Source: Alkalimarinus coralli
GTDB lineage: Bacteria > Pseudomonadota > Gammaproteobacteria > Pseudomonadales > Oleiphilaceae
Reading direction: 5' to 3'
Length of the DNA: 64,000 nt
NCBI RefSeq assembly: GCF_023650515.1
Contig: NZ_CP096016.1
Span: 800,513-864,512, forward strand
The position numbers and the translations under genes are program-made. This document shows, piece by piece, positions 27,453-36,059 of the stretch. The notes below the pieces were generated by a model. The model did no database searches. It saw nothing but the letters and a program-made list of their open reading frames with translations, and had not been told where the DNA came from. Position 1 is the stretch's first letter. The number at the start of each line of letters is the position of its first letter.

Positions 27453-28448
27453 GTGGAATTGGTCTGTCCAGCAGGTAGCCTTTCTGCTCTAAAAGTCGCC
27501 GTCGATAGTGGTGCTGATGCGGTGTATATAGGCTTCAAAGATGATACCAATGCCAGGCATTTTGCAGGTCTTAACTTTGCTGATAAAAAAGCTCAGGATG
27601 GACTTGCCTATGCACGCGATAAAGGCGTGAAAGTGTTTGTTGCTATCAATACATACTCGCAAACAGCCGGTTGGTCGCGATGGCAGAAAGCGGTTGATAC
27701 CGCCCAGGACTTAGGCGTAAACGCGCTGATATGTGCGGATATGGCGGTGATGGACTATGCAGCCGAGCGGTACCCCGACCTTCCGCTGCACTTGTCGGTT
27801 CAAGGTTCGGCCACCAACTATGAAACGCTCAAGTTTTATAAAAATAATTTCGGCATTCGTCGTGCCGTTCTGCCGAGAGTGCTCTCGCTGAAACAGGTAG
27901 AAGCCGTTGCAGAGTACTCGCCGGTAGAGCTGGAAGTTTTTGCGTTTGGTAGCTTATGTATTATGGCAGAAGGGCGCTGCTATCTCTCATCCTATTTGAC
28001 TGACGAATCCCCCAATACCTGTGGCGCCTGCTCGCCAGCCAAAGATGTGCGCTGGGAGCAGACCGACGCAGGGCTTGAAGCACGGCTCAATGACGTGTTG
28101 ATTGACCGCTTCGAAGAGGGGGAAAATGCGGGTTACCCAACCTTATGTAAAGGCCGGTTTAAAGTCGGGGAGAGAACCTTCCATGCCATCGAAGAGCCGA
28201 CCAGTCTCAACACCGTAGAATTGATACCCGACCTGTACGCCGCAGGTATTAAAGCAGTAAAAATTGAAGGTCGGCAGCGCAGCCCCGCCTATGTTGAGAA
28301 TGTTGTTCGAACCTGGCGACGAGCGATCGACCTGCACAAGATGAACCCGGAACACTTCAGGGTTAAAAAACAGTGGAAAGATGACCTGGCAAAAGTATCT
28401 GAAGGTGCTCAAACCACATTAGGCGCGTACACAAGAGCGTGGCAATAG
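27453..28448 (+). CDS. ubiU: UbiU, Fe-S hydroxylase subunit for anaerobic ubiquinone synthesis (U32 family)
   Basis: 331 residues, U32 peptidase-like fold. With UbiV it forms a [4Fe-4S] protein complex that carries out O2-independent hydroxylation steps of ubiquinone synthesis. The four cluster cysteines fall exactly at C169, C176, C193 and C232 (GSLCIMAEGRCYLSS, TCGACSPAK, TLCKGRF), as known for E. coli UbiU. It starts at GTG with AAGGAG 7 nt upstream, which gives the family N-terminus MELVCPAGSLSALKVA. The ubiV start is 49 bp after its stop. Confidence 0.95.
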   Translation: MELVCPAGSLSALKVAVDSGADAVYIGFKDDTNARHFAGLNFADKKAQDGLAYARDKGVKVFVAINTYSQTAGWSRWQKAVDTAQDLGVNALICADMAVMDYAAERYPDLPLHLSVQGSATNYETLKFYKNNFGIRRAVLPRVLSLKQVEAVAEYSPVELEVFAFGSLCIMAEGRCYLSSYLTDESPNTCGACSPAKDVRWEQTDAGLEARLNDVLIDRFEEGENAGYPTLCKGRFKVGERTFHAIEEPTSLNTVELIPDLYAAGIKAVKIEGRQRSPAYVENVVRTWRRAIDLHKMNPEHFRVKKQWKDDLAKVSEGAQTTLGAYTRAWQ

Positions 28449-28497
28449 CTGCTGCTGGCGAGTGGTGAGTGACAACTGACAAGAGAAAGGTAAACGT

Positions 28498-29388
28498 ATG
28501 AAATTATCTCTGGGGCCGATTCTTTACTATTGGACAAAACAGCAAACCCTGGCTTTTTATGAGCAGGCAGCCGATGCCGACGTTGATATCATTTACCTCG
28601 GTGAAACCGTCTGCTCAAAGCGGCGCGAACTAAGGGCTCAGGACTGGATAGACCTGGCAAAATCACTCTCGCAAAGCGGTAAGCAGGTGGTACTATCAAC
28701 ACTGACGCTGCTGGCAGCAGAGTCAGAACTAAAGACCCTTCGAAAGTTGTGTGACAACGGCGACATTATGGTTGAAGCCAACGATATGGCAGGTGTTCAG
28801 CTAATGAGCGAGCAGGGCGTGCCATTTGTTTCCGGCCCTGCGATTAATATCTACAACGCCAGGGCGTTAAAGGTGATGAAAAAGCAAGGTGTAACGCGGT
28901 GGGTGATGCCTGTCGAGCTAGGCCGGGAAACGCTGCACGAACTACTTGCCGATGCTGAAGCAATGGGTATTAAAGAGGGGCTTGAAACAGAAGTCTACGC
29001 CTATGGCCGGTTACCGTTGGCGTACTCTGCGCGCTGTTTTACCGCCCGATACTACGACCTGCCAAAAGACAACTGTCAGTTAAAATGTATTGATCACCCC
29101 GAAGGTATCGCGGTTCACAGTCAGGAAGACGACGAACTGTTTACGCTGAACGGTATTCAAACCATGTCCGGTAGAACCTATAACCTTGAAAGTGAGCTGC
29201 CCACCATGCAAAAAATCGGTGTGGATATCGCTCGTATAAGCCCCCAGGGTGAGGGCACCTTTGAGAAAGTTGATCAGTTTAGAAAAGCACTGGCTGGCAC
29301 CGCCCAAACTATTGCCTTATCTGAAGCAGAGTGCAACGGGTATTGGTTTAAGTCACCCGGTATGGATCAGGTATTAAGCGCCGATTAA
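28498..29388 (+). CDS. ubiV: UbiV, partner of UbiU in anaerobic ubiquinone synthesis
   Basis: 296 residues, U32-like. The four cluster cysteines are at C39, C180, C193 and C197 (ETVCSKRRE, SARCFTARY, DNCQLKC), the same positions as in E. coli UbiV. The N-terminus MKLSLGPILYYWTKQQTL is typical. It is co-directional with ubiU, and AAGAGAAAGG precedes its ATG. Together with ubiT this gives the full O2-independent ubiquinone module. Confidence 0.95.
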   Translation: MKLSLGPILYYWTKQQTLAFYEQAADADVDIIYLGETVCSKRRELRAQDWIDLAKSLSQSGKQVVLSTLTLLAAESELKTLRKLCDNGDIMVEANDMAGVQLMSEQGVPFVSGPAINIYNARALKVMKKQGVTRWVMPVELGRETLHELLADAEAMGIKEGLETEVYAYGRLPLAYSARCFTARYYDLPKDNCQLKCIDHPEGIAVHSQEDDELFTLNGIQTMSGRTYNLESELPTMQKIGVDIARISPQGEGTFEKVDQFRKALAGTAQTIALSEAECNGYWFKSPGMDQVLSAD

Positions 29389-29395
29389 GGCGCTT
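29376..29395 (+). terminator. Hairpin spanning the ubiV stop codon
   Basis: AAGCGCC and GGCGCTT (29376-29382 and 29389-29395) form a perfect 7-bp stem around GATTAA, so the TAA stop is in the loop. Only a short T-run follows. It could end the ubiUV transcript or protect its 3' end. Confidence 0.45.
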
Positions 29396-29464
29396 TAACT
29401 TAATGTAGATTTTTGCCCGACCGCTGCGCATGCAAATTTCGTCTGCTGTTAAAAGCCATTTTAT

Positions 29465-29540
29465 CGGGCGCGGGGCACCCTCTTACCAGGCGTGTGGCCA
29501 GGCGTACATGGAGACGTTGTTGGAGGGTGCCCTGCGCCCG
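29465..29540. repeat. Long GC-rich inverted repeat between ubiV and the SirB gene
   Basis: CGGGCGCGGGGCACCCTC (29465-29482) and GAGGGTGCCCTGCGCCCG (29523-29540) are inverted copies matching at 17 of 18 positions, with a 40-bp loop. It lies in a convergent gap. The long GC-rich arms are unlike the A/T-rich surroundings; it could be a bidirectional terminator or the remnant of a small repeat element. Confidence 0.6.
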
Positions 29541-29566
29541 ATTCGATGCTGCTCGTCTCAATGCGT

Positions 29567-29944
29567 TTAAAACAGTGCCGCTGATTTCGTCAGTGCCACG
29601 TTAACAATATAGCCAAACGTGAGCAGCGCCAGAACAAAAGCCGTCGTTCGAACGGCTTTTGTTTTCCCTCGTTTTAATGCCACCGTTCCCAAAACAATAT
29701 AAACAATCAGCCCAATAATTTTCGCCATCAACCAGCCGTGAACGAATGGCGATATTTGCAGCATAACGGCAAGTGAGATGGCACTTAAGAGCAGGCAGGT
29801 ATCAATAATATGGGGGGCAATTTTTACCCATTTCATCTGAAGCTTATCTGAGTTTGTCAGCATCCAGAAACCGCGAACCGAAAACAGAATAAAGGTTAAG
29901 CCAATACAGGTGAGGTGGATGTGTTTAAGGATCATATAACTCAT
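29567..29944 (-). CDS. SirB2-family membrane protein
   Basis: 125 residues with four hydrophobic segments (about 5-28, 45-65, 70-92, 98-120), matching the small SirB (invasion gene expression up-regulator) family in length and in features such as LKHIHLTCIGLTFILFSVRG at the start. The molecular function is unknown. It is convergent with ubiV. An ATG at 29944 is used; another ATG three codons later is possible. Confidence 0.7.
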   Translation of the reverse strand: MSYMILKHIHLTCIGLTFILFSVRGFWMLTNSDKLQMKWVKIAPHIIDTCLLLSAISLAVMLQISPFVHGWLMAKIIGLIVYIVLGTVALKRGKTKAVRTTAFVLALLTFGYIVNVALTKSAALF

Positions 29945-30058
29945 AGTGGTCGCTCAGCTCCAATAGGCGGGTATGAAAAATTGGCGCTCAGATTAACCCT
30001 TATTTAACAGAAACTCCAATGATCCCAAAACATATCAGCCACAAAAAGTACAGAAAAG

Positions 30059-30076
30059 TGCTGCACTGATGTAGCA
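30059..30076. promoter_or_regulatory. Candidate operator 1 upstream of the WYL regulator
   Basis: TGCTGCA-CTGA-TGTAGCA, an inverted repeat with 6 of 7 paired positions and a 4-bp spacer. A second site of the same layout lies 41 bp away (centre to centre), close to four helical turns. Such spacing suggests cooperative binding of a dimeric regulator. Confidence 0.5.
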
Positions 30077-30099
30077 AACCGGCTTTTAAAAAATAAAGG

Positions 30100-30117
30100 T
30101 GCTATAGCCATGCAGCA
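30100..30117. promoter_or_regulatory. Candidate operator 2 upstream of the WYL regulator
   Basis: TGCTATA-GCCA-TGCAGCA, the same TGCT-N10-AGCA frame as the site at 30059, with 5 of 7 paired positions. It lies 54 bp before the regulator ATG. A third dyad of a different sequence, ATTCAATTGAAT (30135-30146, perfect), is closer to the start and may be part of the promoter. Confidence 0.45.
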
Positions 30118-30171
30118 TCCCCCTTCTAATTAAAATTCAATTGAATACACTGGGTTATCGATAGAATAATA

Positions 30172-31017
30172 ATGAAGAAAAAAATGGATGACCTACGAAA
30201 GAAGCAGTTTATAGAAGTGGTAATGCAATGGGACGGAGAGCTGTCAGCCAATATGCTGCAACGCTATTTCTCCCTTTCGCGTGCGACAGCACAAAAGTTG
30301 ATTACCCGCTACCAAGCCGAATACCCAGACAATGCCTTTGACTATAACAAGTCAACCAAAAGGCATACACCCACCGACATGTTTAACCCCCAGCTGACTC
30401 AAGGTACATTGAACGAGTATTTGAGTTTTTTTGGTGAAGGGGTCACCGCTGGCGACAGCGATATGAATAAAAACTCAACACATCTGGAGTTACTGACTCC
30501 ACCGCTCAGAAACATCAACCCCAAACTGGTGCGCCGCATTATTCAAGCGTGCAACCAGAGTCAGCGACTCGATATCGAATACCTGTCACTCAGCAGTGGT
30601 GATATCGAAGGTCGTATTATCAGCCCTCACACCCTGGTTAACGATGGCATTCGTTGGCATGTTCGAGCTTATTGCGAAAAGAACCGACAGTATCGGGATT
30701 TTGTTCTGTCACGCTTCGTTGCTGACCCGGTGTTTGAAGAGGCAGCAGAATACACACGAGAGCACGATACAGACTGGAACACCTGGCTAACGATAATACT
30801 CACGCCAGACCCAAGGCTGAGCGATATTAAGCAACACTGCATCGCGCTGGATTATATGATGGTGAACAGGCGGCTAGAGATCAAATGCCGCGCTGCATTA
30901 GTCAAATACCTATTGCAGCGCTTGAGGGTCGATACCTACCACCACAAACCAGAAGGCCAACAAATTATTGTCGAGAGCGGGTGCTGGGAAGCGTTAGCAC
31001 CGTATCGAATGACATGA
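30172..31017 (+). CDS. WYL-domain transcriptional regulator (BrxR/CapW-like)
   Basis: 281 residues. N-terminal winged HTH (about 11-55, ANMLQRYFSLSRATAQKLITRYQ), central WYL domain (about 115-185, with IEYLSLSSG and RWHVRAYCEKNRQYRDFVLS) and a C-terminal extension domain (about 200-280). This layout is that of the BrxR/CapW regulators that repress phage-defence operons and respond to an unknown ligand. It lies directly upstream of cas3 on the same strand, 119 bp before the chosen cas3 start, with paired palindromes before its own start. The likely role is control of the CRISPR-Cas operon or of itself; this is inference. Confidence 0.85.
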   Translation: MKKKMDDLRKKQFIEVVMQWDGELSANMLQRYFSLSRATAQKLITRYQAEYPDNAFDYNKSTKRHTPTDMFNPQLTQGTLNEYLSFFGEGVTAGDSDMNKNSTHLELLTPPLRNINPKLVRRIIQACNQSQRLDIEYLSLSSGDIEGRIISPHTLVNDGIRWHVRAYCEKNRQYRDFVLSRFVADPVFEEAAEYTREHDTDWNTWLTIILTPDPRLSDIKQHCIALDYMMVNRRLEIKCRAALVKYLLQRLRVDTYHHKPEGQQIIVESGCWEALAPYRMT

Positions 31018-31136
31018 TGTGGCTAATTCTTTTACATGTTGATTTGCCCAGTGTTGTGGGTTTATGGAAATCAGATTAACGTAAGACTAAATGAAGTGAG
31101 CTATTGCTACAACAACTAGTGGAATCGTGCAGGCAT

Positions 31137-33869
31137 ATGGAAGAGATCTATTTCAAATATTGGGGAAAAGTCAAAAAAGGTTCAGAGCAAGAAGGATCTG
31201 ACTATCACCTGTTACCTTACCATTGCTTAGATGTGGCGGCGGTTGGAGGCTTACTCCTAGCGCCTGACAAAACGTTAACAAAGGACTTGGCACACTTTTT
31301 AGAAGTCACACCTTCACAGTTACAGAATATGGTTTCCCTAGCGTTATCGTTACATGACTTAGGTAAGTTTGCATCCGCATTTCAGAAACTTTACCCGAAT
31401 AGTAATGCCAAACTGTTGAATCCAGAGTGTCGTAAAGAATATGACGGCAGATTATATCGACATGACCGTATGGGTTTGTTTTTCTGGAACGAGATAAAAA
31501 ACAATTGCCTGGCAAGTTTGTTGGAAATTGAGCATTTATCAAGACGTAACCAAGAACTCATATATGACTCCATCATGGTGTTCATGGACTGCGTGCTGGG
31601 CCATCACGGTCAACCAATAGATTCTAATGCTCCTAGGTCGATTAAACCTTTTACAGAACAACATAACATAGCTGCCGCTCAACTATTTACTGAGCATTTG
31701 TTTGAGTTATTTAAATTAGAATTTCCCATTGAAAAATTTAGATCGAGAGACTGGCGACGTTGCCTGGAGCAAGTGAGTTGGCAACTAGCTGGTATCGCAG
31801 TATTGGCCGATTGGGTGGGGTCGGATAATAGTCATTTTCTGTATCAATCTAAACCTATGCCGTTAACTGATTATTGGTCGCATGCACAGGCAACAGCAAT
31901 AAAGGCATTAGCCGCCACTGACCTAAATAAAGCCCCAAATGTTCGTCCGTTTAAATCTATTCGAGATCATTACGGATTTGAACCAACCCCCTTGCAGCGA
32001 TGGGCTGAAACCGTAGTACTGGATGACTCTCCCCAACTATTTATTTTAGAAGACGTCACTGGCGCTGGTAAAACAGAGGCTGCACTGGCATTGACCCACC
32101 GCCTTATGGAGGCAGGCTCAGCCGATGGCTTTTATTTTGGTTTACCTACTATGGCCACGTCCAATGCCATGTTTAGCCGAGTGGCAAAGCACTACCAGCA
32201 GATGTTATCCGGTAGTGGTAAGCAGCCAAGCATTGTGTTGGCCCATGGTGCTCGAGAAATGAATGAGCTGTTTCGTGAAGCGATACTTGCATCTGGTGCA
32301 CCTGACAGCGACTACCATGCCACCGACTCAACGGCCACTGCTCAATGCAATCAGTGGTTGGCCGATTCTCGCAAAAAAGCCCTACTGGCCCCTGTAGGCG
32401 TTGGCACAATAGATCAAGCGTTATTGGCCGTGTTACCGCGTCGGCATCAATCGCTTCGGTTACTCGGTTTAAATCGAAAAATACTAATATTTGATGAAGT
32501 ACATGCTGCTGATGAGTTTATGTTCGAGTTGCTTGAAAGCTTATTGGCGCTGCACCTTCATCAGGGAGGCTGCGCCATTTTGCTCACTGCAACCCTGTCA
32601 CTAAAACAGCGAGCGCGCTTAGCCGAGATTTGGCACAGTGCTGGAGGGATAACACCGCAACATCTACAAAAGACGGATTTCCCGTTAGCCACTAGAATTT
32701 CACTAAATTATGAAAAGCCATTATTGGAGCAGGCACTACCAAGTCGAGTGGGTGTTAGTCGGAATGTGAAGGTTAGTTTCCTGGATAGTATTGAAGCTTG
32801 TGTCGACAAAGTGTTAGCAGCGGTTGCTCAAGACCAGTGCGTAGTGTGGGTGCGAAACTCTGTTGATGATGCCTTGGCGGCCTACCAGGCTATTCAAAGT
32901 CAGATGGAAAACCCCGAAGACTGCTTGCTATTCCATAGTCGCTTTGTATTGCAAGACAGAAAAGTGATTGAAGATCGTGTACTAACACTCTTTGGCAAAT
33001 CCAGTAATGCTGCAATTCGTAGTGGCAAGGTACTGATTGCCACCCAAGTGTTCCAAGAAAGTCTAGATGCAGATGTAGATGTCATGATCTCCGATATTTG
33101 CCCCATTGATGACCTCATTCAGCGAGCGGGCCGCTTACATCGTCATACGCGAGATATCAATGGAGCTTACCAACGCGACATTACCGATACTCGCACCGCT
33201 CCACAGTTATGGGTTCATGCACCAGAATGGAGTGAGCAGCCCGAATCGGACTGGCTAAGTGCCAATTTCAGGAATACGCACTATGTGTATCGTTCGCCCG
33301 GTCGCTTATGGCTGGGTATGCGCGAGTTGATAAAACTAGAGGCAATACGAATGCCTGGCGAAGCAAGGCAATTGATTGAAGCCGTATATAGTGATGAAGC
33401 TTATGAGCAAATCCCGGGTGCCTTGAAGCACCAAGAGAATGAATTAATTGGAGAAGAGCGAAGTAAAGCGGCGAAAGCAAAATCACAACTGCTGAAATGG
33501 GAGCAGTACGGTTATTGCGATCGCAGCGCTAGTGCTTGGTACGATGACAACACTGACATCAGTACTCGTTACAGCGATATTGAAACAGTGGACGTGTTGT
33601 TATTGAGGCAATCCGATACAGGGCAATTAACCCCTTGGGTGAATGCGCCACAATTCGCCGTTCAACTGAGCGTCGTCAAGTTATCTAAAAACAAATATGC
33701 CGATAAGTTGGCGGTTATACCTGTGCATTTGGAACAAGCAGTAGAAGTATTTAAACAACAAAATCCACAAGCAAAATATTTGCAGTGCTGGCTACCGGAT
33801 CAAGATATTAATTTTACTTATCACTCAACAACAGGTTTTTGTGAGCAGCAAAAACAGGAGATGTTATGA
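31137..33869 (+). CDS. cas3: Cas3, type I-E nuclease-helicase
   Basis: 910 residues from the ATG at 31137, which begins MEEIYFKYWGKV as in known type I-E Cas3; a TTG 11 codons upstream is an alternative. An HD nuclease domain comes first (YHCLDVAAVG, HDLGK at residues 73-77), then an SF2 helicase with Walker A DVTGAGKTEAAL (about 305-316), DEVH box (about 453-456), LLTATLS and the motif VI-like QRAGRLHRH. It is recruited by Cascade to unwind and degrade target DNA. Its stop overlaps the cas8e start (ATGA). Confidence 0.97.
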   Translation: MEEIYFKYWGKVKKGSEQEGSDYHLLPYHCLDVAAVGGLLLAPDKTLTKDLAHFLEVTPSQLQNMVSLALSLHDLGKFASAFQKLYPNSNAKLLNPECRKEYDGRLYRHDRMGLFFWNEIKNNCLASLLEIEHLSRRNQELIYDSIMVFMDCVLGHHGQPIDSNAPRSIKPFTEQHNIAAAQLFTEHLFELFKLEFPIEKFRSRDWRRCLEQVSWQLAGIAVLADWVGSDNSHFLYQSKPMPLTDYWSHAQATAIKALAATDLNKAPNVRPFKSIRDHYGFEPTPLQRWAETVVLDDSPQLFILEDVTGAGKTEAALALTHRLMEAGSADGFYFGLPTMATSNAMFSRVAKHYQQMLSGSGKQPSIVLAHGAREMNELFREAILASGAPDSDYHATDSTATAQCNQWLADSRKKALLAPVGVGTIDQALLAVLPRRHQSLRLLGLNRKILIFDEVHAADEFMFELLESLLALHLHQGGCAILLTATLSLKQRARLAEIWHSAGGITPQHLQKTDFPLATRISLNYEKPLLEQALPSRVGVSRNVKVSFLDSIEACVDKVLAAVAQDQCVVWVRNSVDDALAAYQAIQSQMENPEDCLLFHSRFVLQDRKVIEDRVLTLFGKSSNAAIRSGKVLIATQVFQESLDADVDVMISDICPIDDLIQRAGRLHRHTRDINGAYQRDITDTRTAPQLWVHAPEWSEQPESDWLSANFRNTHYVYRSPGRLWLGMRELIKLEAIRMPGEARQLIEAVYSDEAYEQIPGALKHQENELIGEERSKAAKAKSQLLKWEQYGYCDRSASAWYDDNTDISTRYSDIETVDVLLLRQSDTGQLTPWVNAPQFAVQLSVVKLSKNKYADKLAVIPVHLEQAVEVFKQQNPQAKYLQCWLPDQDINFTYHSTTGFCEQQKQEML

Positions 33870-35461
33870 ATTTAGTTCAAGACCCTTGGCTTCCGTTCCG
33901 ATTGCGAAATGGATCAGAGCGGGTTTTGCCAATGACAGCAATATGCGACCCAAATGTCATAGATTTCGCATTGCCACGCGCGGATTTTCAAGGAGCCGCC
34001 TATCAATTTGCAATTGGCTTGTTGCAGACCGTCTTTGCGCCTGATGATAAATACCTGTGGCATGATATTTACGAGCAAGCACCAGAACCTGAGGTATTGC
34101 AGCAGGCTTTTGATAAAGCCGCTCATGCGTTTTGTGCCACAGGTGATGGCCCGTTGTTTATGCAGGATTTTGATGAACTTGATGCCGCTAAGCCAACAAC
34201 GGTGGCGGGTTTGCTGATTGAAGCTCCAGGGGCCAATGGCCTCAAATTAAATACTGACCACTTTATCAAACGTGGAATCGGTTCAGTCATGTCATTAGAG
34301 ATGGCAAATATTGCGCTGTTTACTTTGCAAATCAATGCGCCAAGTGGGGGGCAGGGTCATCGAACCGGGTTGCGTGGTGGTGGGCCATTGACGACTCTGG
34401 TGTTGCCACAGCATTCAAATTCATCGTTATGGCAGAAACTTTGGCTGAACGTTATTAATAGAGATAAGTGGCGTTACGAAGATCCCGATTTACACAGTGG
34501 GTTGGTTTTTCCATGGTTAGCAAAAACAAAAAGCAGCGACAAAAAAGGCACTGAAATATACGCGTCTGATATTCATCCTCTGCACATGTTTTGGGCGATG
34601 CCTCGACGTATTTGCTTAGAGGTACAACAAGGTGAAGCGATATGTCAGATCACGGGTAAATTAGCAATGCAAACGGTTACAGAGTATCGCACTCAAAACT
34701 TTGGTGGCAATTATTCAGGCTCATGGCAGCATCCTTTAACTCCTTATAAATGGAATCCGAAAAAGCCCGAAGAAGAACATTTGTCGGCTAAAGGTCAGCA
34801 AGGTGGCATTACTTACAAGATATGGGATGCCTTAACCTTAACCAGCAATGAAAATGGGCAGCAATGTGCTCAAGTAGTAAACCACTACTATTCACTGTGT
34901 GAAGGCTTTGCAGACATACAAAGCCAAGTGCCAAGGCTATGGGTGTTCGGTTACGATATGGACAACATGAAAGCCCGAGGTTGGTATTCGGTATCATTTC
35001 CATTGTTTTCAGTATCGACAGAGCAGCAAGAAGAAATATTGAATGAAGTGAAAAGCCTGCAAAAATTGGCAGCCGACTCGTTGTGGCAATGTCGAACTCA
35101 AATCAAAACGGCGTGGTTTGACAAGCCTGGCGACGCAAAAGGCGATATGTCTTTTATCGACCTCGCCTTTTGGCAACGTAGCGAAGCCGCTTTTTATAAC
35201 GCCGTTCAGCATTTAATAGGTAATGCCGTTCAAGGTGATCCTTATCTCGTGGCTACACAGGCCAATACTTGGCTAAAAGCACTCCGTAATACCGCAACTG
35301 ATTTATTTGATGAATATGCATTATCTGAATTAGGTTCAGAACGGTCGATGGCGAAACGTATTAAAGCTCGCCAATTGTTGACCGGCTGGTTATACGGTGG
35401 CAAAGACATCAAGACATTTATAGCTAACCATAAAATTGAACAACTGAAGGAGGTTGTGTAA
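33866..35461 (+). CDS. cas8e: Cas8e (Cse1/CasA), Cascade large subunit
   Basis: 531 residues, the usual size. It recognises the PAM and recruits Cas3 in the type I-E Cascade complex. The N-terminal NLVQDPWLPFRLRNGSERVL and the later FGGNYSGSWQHPLTPY segment are typical of Cse1. The start overlaps the cas3 stop by 4 bp and its stop overlaps the cse2 start by one base, so translation is coupled along the operon. Confidence 0.95.
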   Translation: MNLVQDPWLPFRLRNGSERVLPMTAICDPNVIDFALPRADFQGAAYQFAIGLLQTVFAPDDKYLWHDIYEQAPEPEVLQQAFDKAAHAFCATGDGPLFMQDFDELDAAKPTTVAGLLIEAPGANGLKLNTDHFIKRGIGSVMSLEMANIALFTLQINAPSGGQGHRTGLRGGGPLTTLVLPQHSNSSLWQKLWLNVINRDKWRYEDPDLHSGLVFPWLAKTKSSDKKGTEIYASDIHPLHMFWAMPRRICLEVQQGEAICQITGKLAMQTVTEYRTQNFGGNYSGSWQHPLTPYKWNPKKPEEEHLSAKGQQGGITYKIWDALTLTSNENGQQCAQVVNHYYSLCEGFADIQSQVPRLWVFGYDMDNMKARGWYSVSFPLFSVSTEQQEEILNEVKSLQKLAADSLWQCRTQIKTAWFDKPGDAKGDMSFIDLAFWQRSEAAFYNAVQHLIGNAVQGDPYLVATQANTWLKALRNTATDLFDEYALSELGSERSMAKRIKARQLLTGWLYGGKDIKTFIANHKIEQLKEVV

Positions 35462-36024
35462 TGGATGACCATTCCAAAAAAGTAGTATTACGCTGGTGGC
35501 AAAGCATGATGTCGCCACCAGCACAACTAAGTAGCCTGCATATTCAACCTGCGCCCACTTCTTACAAAGCGCAACTTAAGCGTTGTGAGTCGGCTGATGA
35601 CGCCATGTTAACCGATGGTTTTAGAGCACTCTGGCTGAATTTAAGTGATGAAATTATCAATCAAGATAACTCAAGAAATATTGAATGCTGGGCCACCATT
35701 GCTGCCGTCTTAGTTCATGTTAAAAGTGAAAGCAAAAACAAGCTGGCGGTCGCAGCAGGGAAAAAGGGGGAGGGCGATAAATCGGTAGTGAGTGAATTGA
35801 GATTTTCGCAGCTACAAAATGCCAAAACACCTGAAGACTTCTTGCGTCGTCTACGTAGAGTTGTGCAGCAAGTAAAGGGCGATGTTTCTGCCGTTGATTT
35901 AGCGATAGATATTCAGAAGTGGTTTTCTGAATATGGCCAGTTACGGCCCAGAAAAGCAGATAAACGCATTAGTGTACAGTGGGCCATGGACTACTACCGT
36001 GCCGCCTCTGGAAAAAGAAAATAA
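35461..36024 (+). CDS. cse2: Cse2/CasB (Cas11), Cascade small subunit
   Basis: 187 residues, a helical small subunit that stabilises the crRNA-target hybrid. Recognisable segments are VVLRWWQSMM near the start and LRFSQLQNAKTPEDFLRRLRR, typical of Cse2. One base overlaps cas8e; cas7e begins 35 bp after its stop. Confidence 0.93.
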   Translation: MDDHSKKVVLRWWQSMMSPPAQLSSLHIQPAPTSYKAQLKRCESADDAMLTDGFRALWLNLSDEIINQDNSRNIECWATIAAVLVHVKSESKNKLAVAAGKKGEGDKSVVSELRFSQLQNAKTPEDFLRRLRRVVQQVKGDVSAVDLAIDIQKWFSEYGQLRPRKADKRISVQWAMDYYRAASGKRK

Positions 36025-36059
36025 CGCAATTTTACGGATTATAATTTAAGGAATTTACC

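Noticed and set aside
29413-29604. Plus-strand frame of 63 codons between ubiV and the SirB gene
   Set aside because: It spans the GC-rich inverted repeat and overlaps the SirB gene; no ribosome site or family.
31104-31136. TTG start for cas3 11 codons upstream of the chosen ATG
   Set aside because: The chosen ATG gives the conserved Cas3 N-terminus, and the extra codons have no family match.
31018-31136. A crRNA-like pseudo-repeat near the cas3 start that could repress cas genes
   Set aside because: No segment resembling the array repeat was found outside 40677-51631.
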